Below are positions 63,867-64,000 of a stretch of DNA of 64,000 nucleotides, piece by piece (within the stretch, counting starts at the first letter, position 1; every line of letters starts with the position of its first letter). The translations under genes and the position numbers were made by a program. The DNA is from Nitrospirota bacterium. Lineage in GTDB: Bacteria; Nitrospirota; Thermodesulfovibrionia; Thermodesulfovibrionales; JdFR-88. The notes beneath the pieces were generated by a model. The model worked only from the letters and a program-made list of their open reading frames with translations. It did not search any database and had not been told where the DNA came from. The DNA is taken from NCBI GenBank assembly GCA_014874185.1, contig JACWAF010000041.1:47585-111584 (forward strand), read 5' to 3'.

Positions 63867-64000
63867 GTAGAGTAGGAAACTGAGTCCCTGAGCCAGCCAG
63901 GACTTTAGGAACGCCTCGCCGCACGCGGCTATTACGTGTCAGCAGACTGGGTTCGATCATCAGTTTCCCCTCATCAAACCGTGCATGCGATTTTTTCGCA
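63867..64000 (-). mobile_element. 3' end of a group II intron (domain V remainder and domain VI)
   Basis: Read on the minus strand from the right edge: TGCGA/TCGCA hairpin then GCACGGTTTGATGAGGGG, the 3' side of a domain V of the AGCCGUAUGC...GCACGGUU type. GGAAACTGA then pairs with TCAGTTTCC about 80 bases later to form domain VI, followed by TACTCTAC, the usual 3' end with the branch A. The rest of the intron and any reverse transcriptase lie beyond the window. The 3' exon begins near 63866, upstream of the kinase gene. Confidence 0.7.

Noticed and set aside
63688..63960. 90-codon frame upstream of the sensor kinase
   Set aside because: It reads through the group II intron domain VI and its 3' exon; composition is Arg/Pro-rich and there is no Shine-Dalgarno.

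Overview
The window looks like chromosomal DNA of an anaerobic, Gram-negative, non-enteric bacterium with moderately high G+C. The gene content (oxygen-sensitive Fe-S and tungsten enzymes, an NAD(P)-type [NiFe] hydrogenase, ADP-forming acyl-CoA synthetase, heme-c sensing, sigma-54 control, many dispersed GC-rich palindromes) fits the Desulfobacterota/Nitrospirota range, but I cannot fix the phylum from sequence alone. Genes are tightly packed, mostly in short operons. There is no prophage or CRISPR array; the only mobile DNA recognised is the 3' end of a group II intron at the right edge.

Layout. 1-2.5 kb: rplU-rpmA-obgE-proB (minus strand) and a thioredoxin-type arsC. 2.6-2.8 kb: tRNA-Lys and tRNA-Glu. 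3-8 kb: a Na,K-ATPase-like P-type ATPase, a tandem universal stress protein, a PflA-like radical SAM protein. 8-9.3 kb: the most unusual locus, a selenocysteine-type tRNA carrying a cysteine anticodon (GCA) and cysteine discriminator (U73), directly upstream of yedF and preceded by a 29-codon remnant of a 2-hydroxyacyl-CoA dehydratase-like gene and a short UGA-terminated leader ORF behind a good sigma-70 promoter. 9.4-12.7 kb: hybrid histidine kinase and a methyltransferase. 12.8-18.7 kb: panB, archaeal-type thymidylate synthase, an AhpF-like thioredoxin reductase, uvrB. 19-26.5 kb: aldehyde:ferredoxin oxidoreductase, class II aldolase-like protein, small membrane and secreted proteins, an ABC exporter, an ICMT-like membrane protein. 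26.5-30.2 kb: a peroxiredoxin with in-frame UGA at its catalytic position (selenoprotein), a NapH-like ferredoxin, a Glu/Leu-type dehydrogenase. 30.3-35.6 kb: 2-oxoacid dehydrogenase E1a-E1b-E2 joined to both subunits of ADP-forming acyl-CoA synthetase. 35.7-41 kb: envelope proteins, YedE, NosL, DUF4418. 41.1-44.3 kb: FAD oxidoreductase and a pterin/folate operon. 44.4-49.3 kb: GAF protein and four-subunit group 3b-like hydrogenase. 49.4-58.3 kb: chrA, a UvrD/PcrA helicase, a flavoprotein, DUF362, glucoamylase and glucose dehydrogenase. 58.5-63.7 kb: YeiH-type exporter with a sigma-54 promoter and an adjacent heme-c kinase/NtrC-type regulator pair.

Two themes link distant genes. Selenium/sulfur: Sec-peroxiredoxin, yedF, yedE and the Sec-like Cys tRNA indicate selenium use and raise a coding question, because a tRNA with a Sec body but Cys identity is present in a genome that also appears to decode UGA as Sec. 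Fermentative energy conservation: amino or 2-oxo acids could be oxidised by the dehydrogenases to acyl-CoA and converted to acid plus ATP by the acyl-CoA synthetase, with reductant passed to AOR/ferredoxin and to the hydrogenase.
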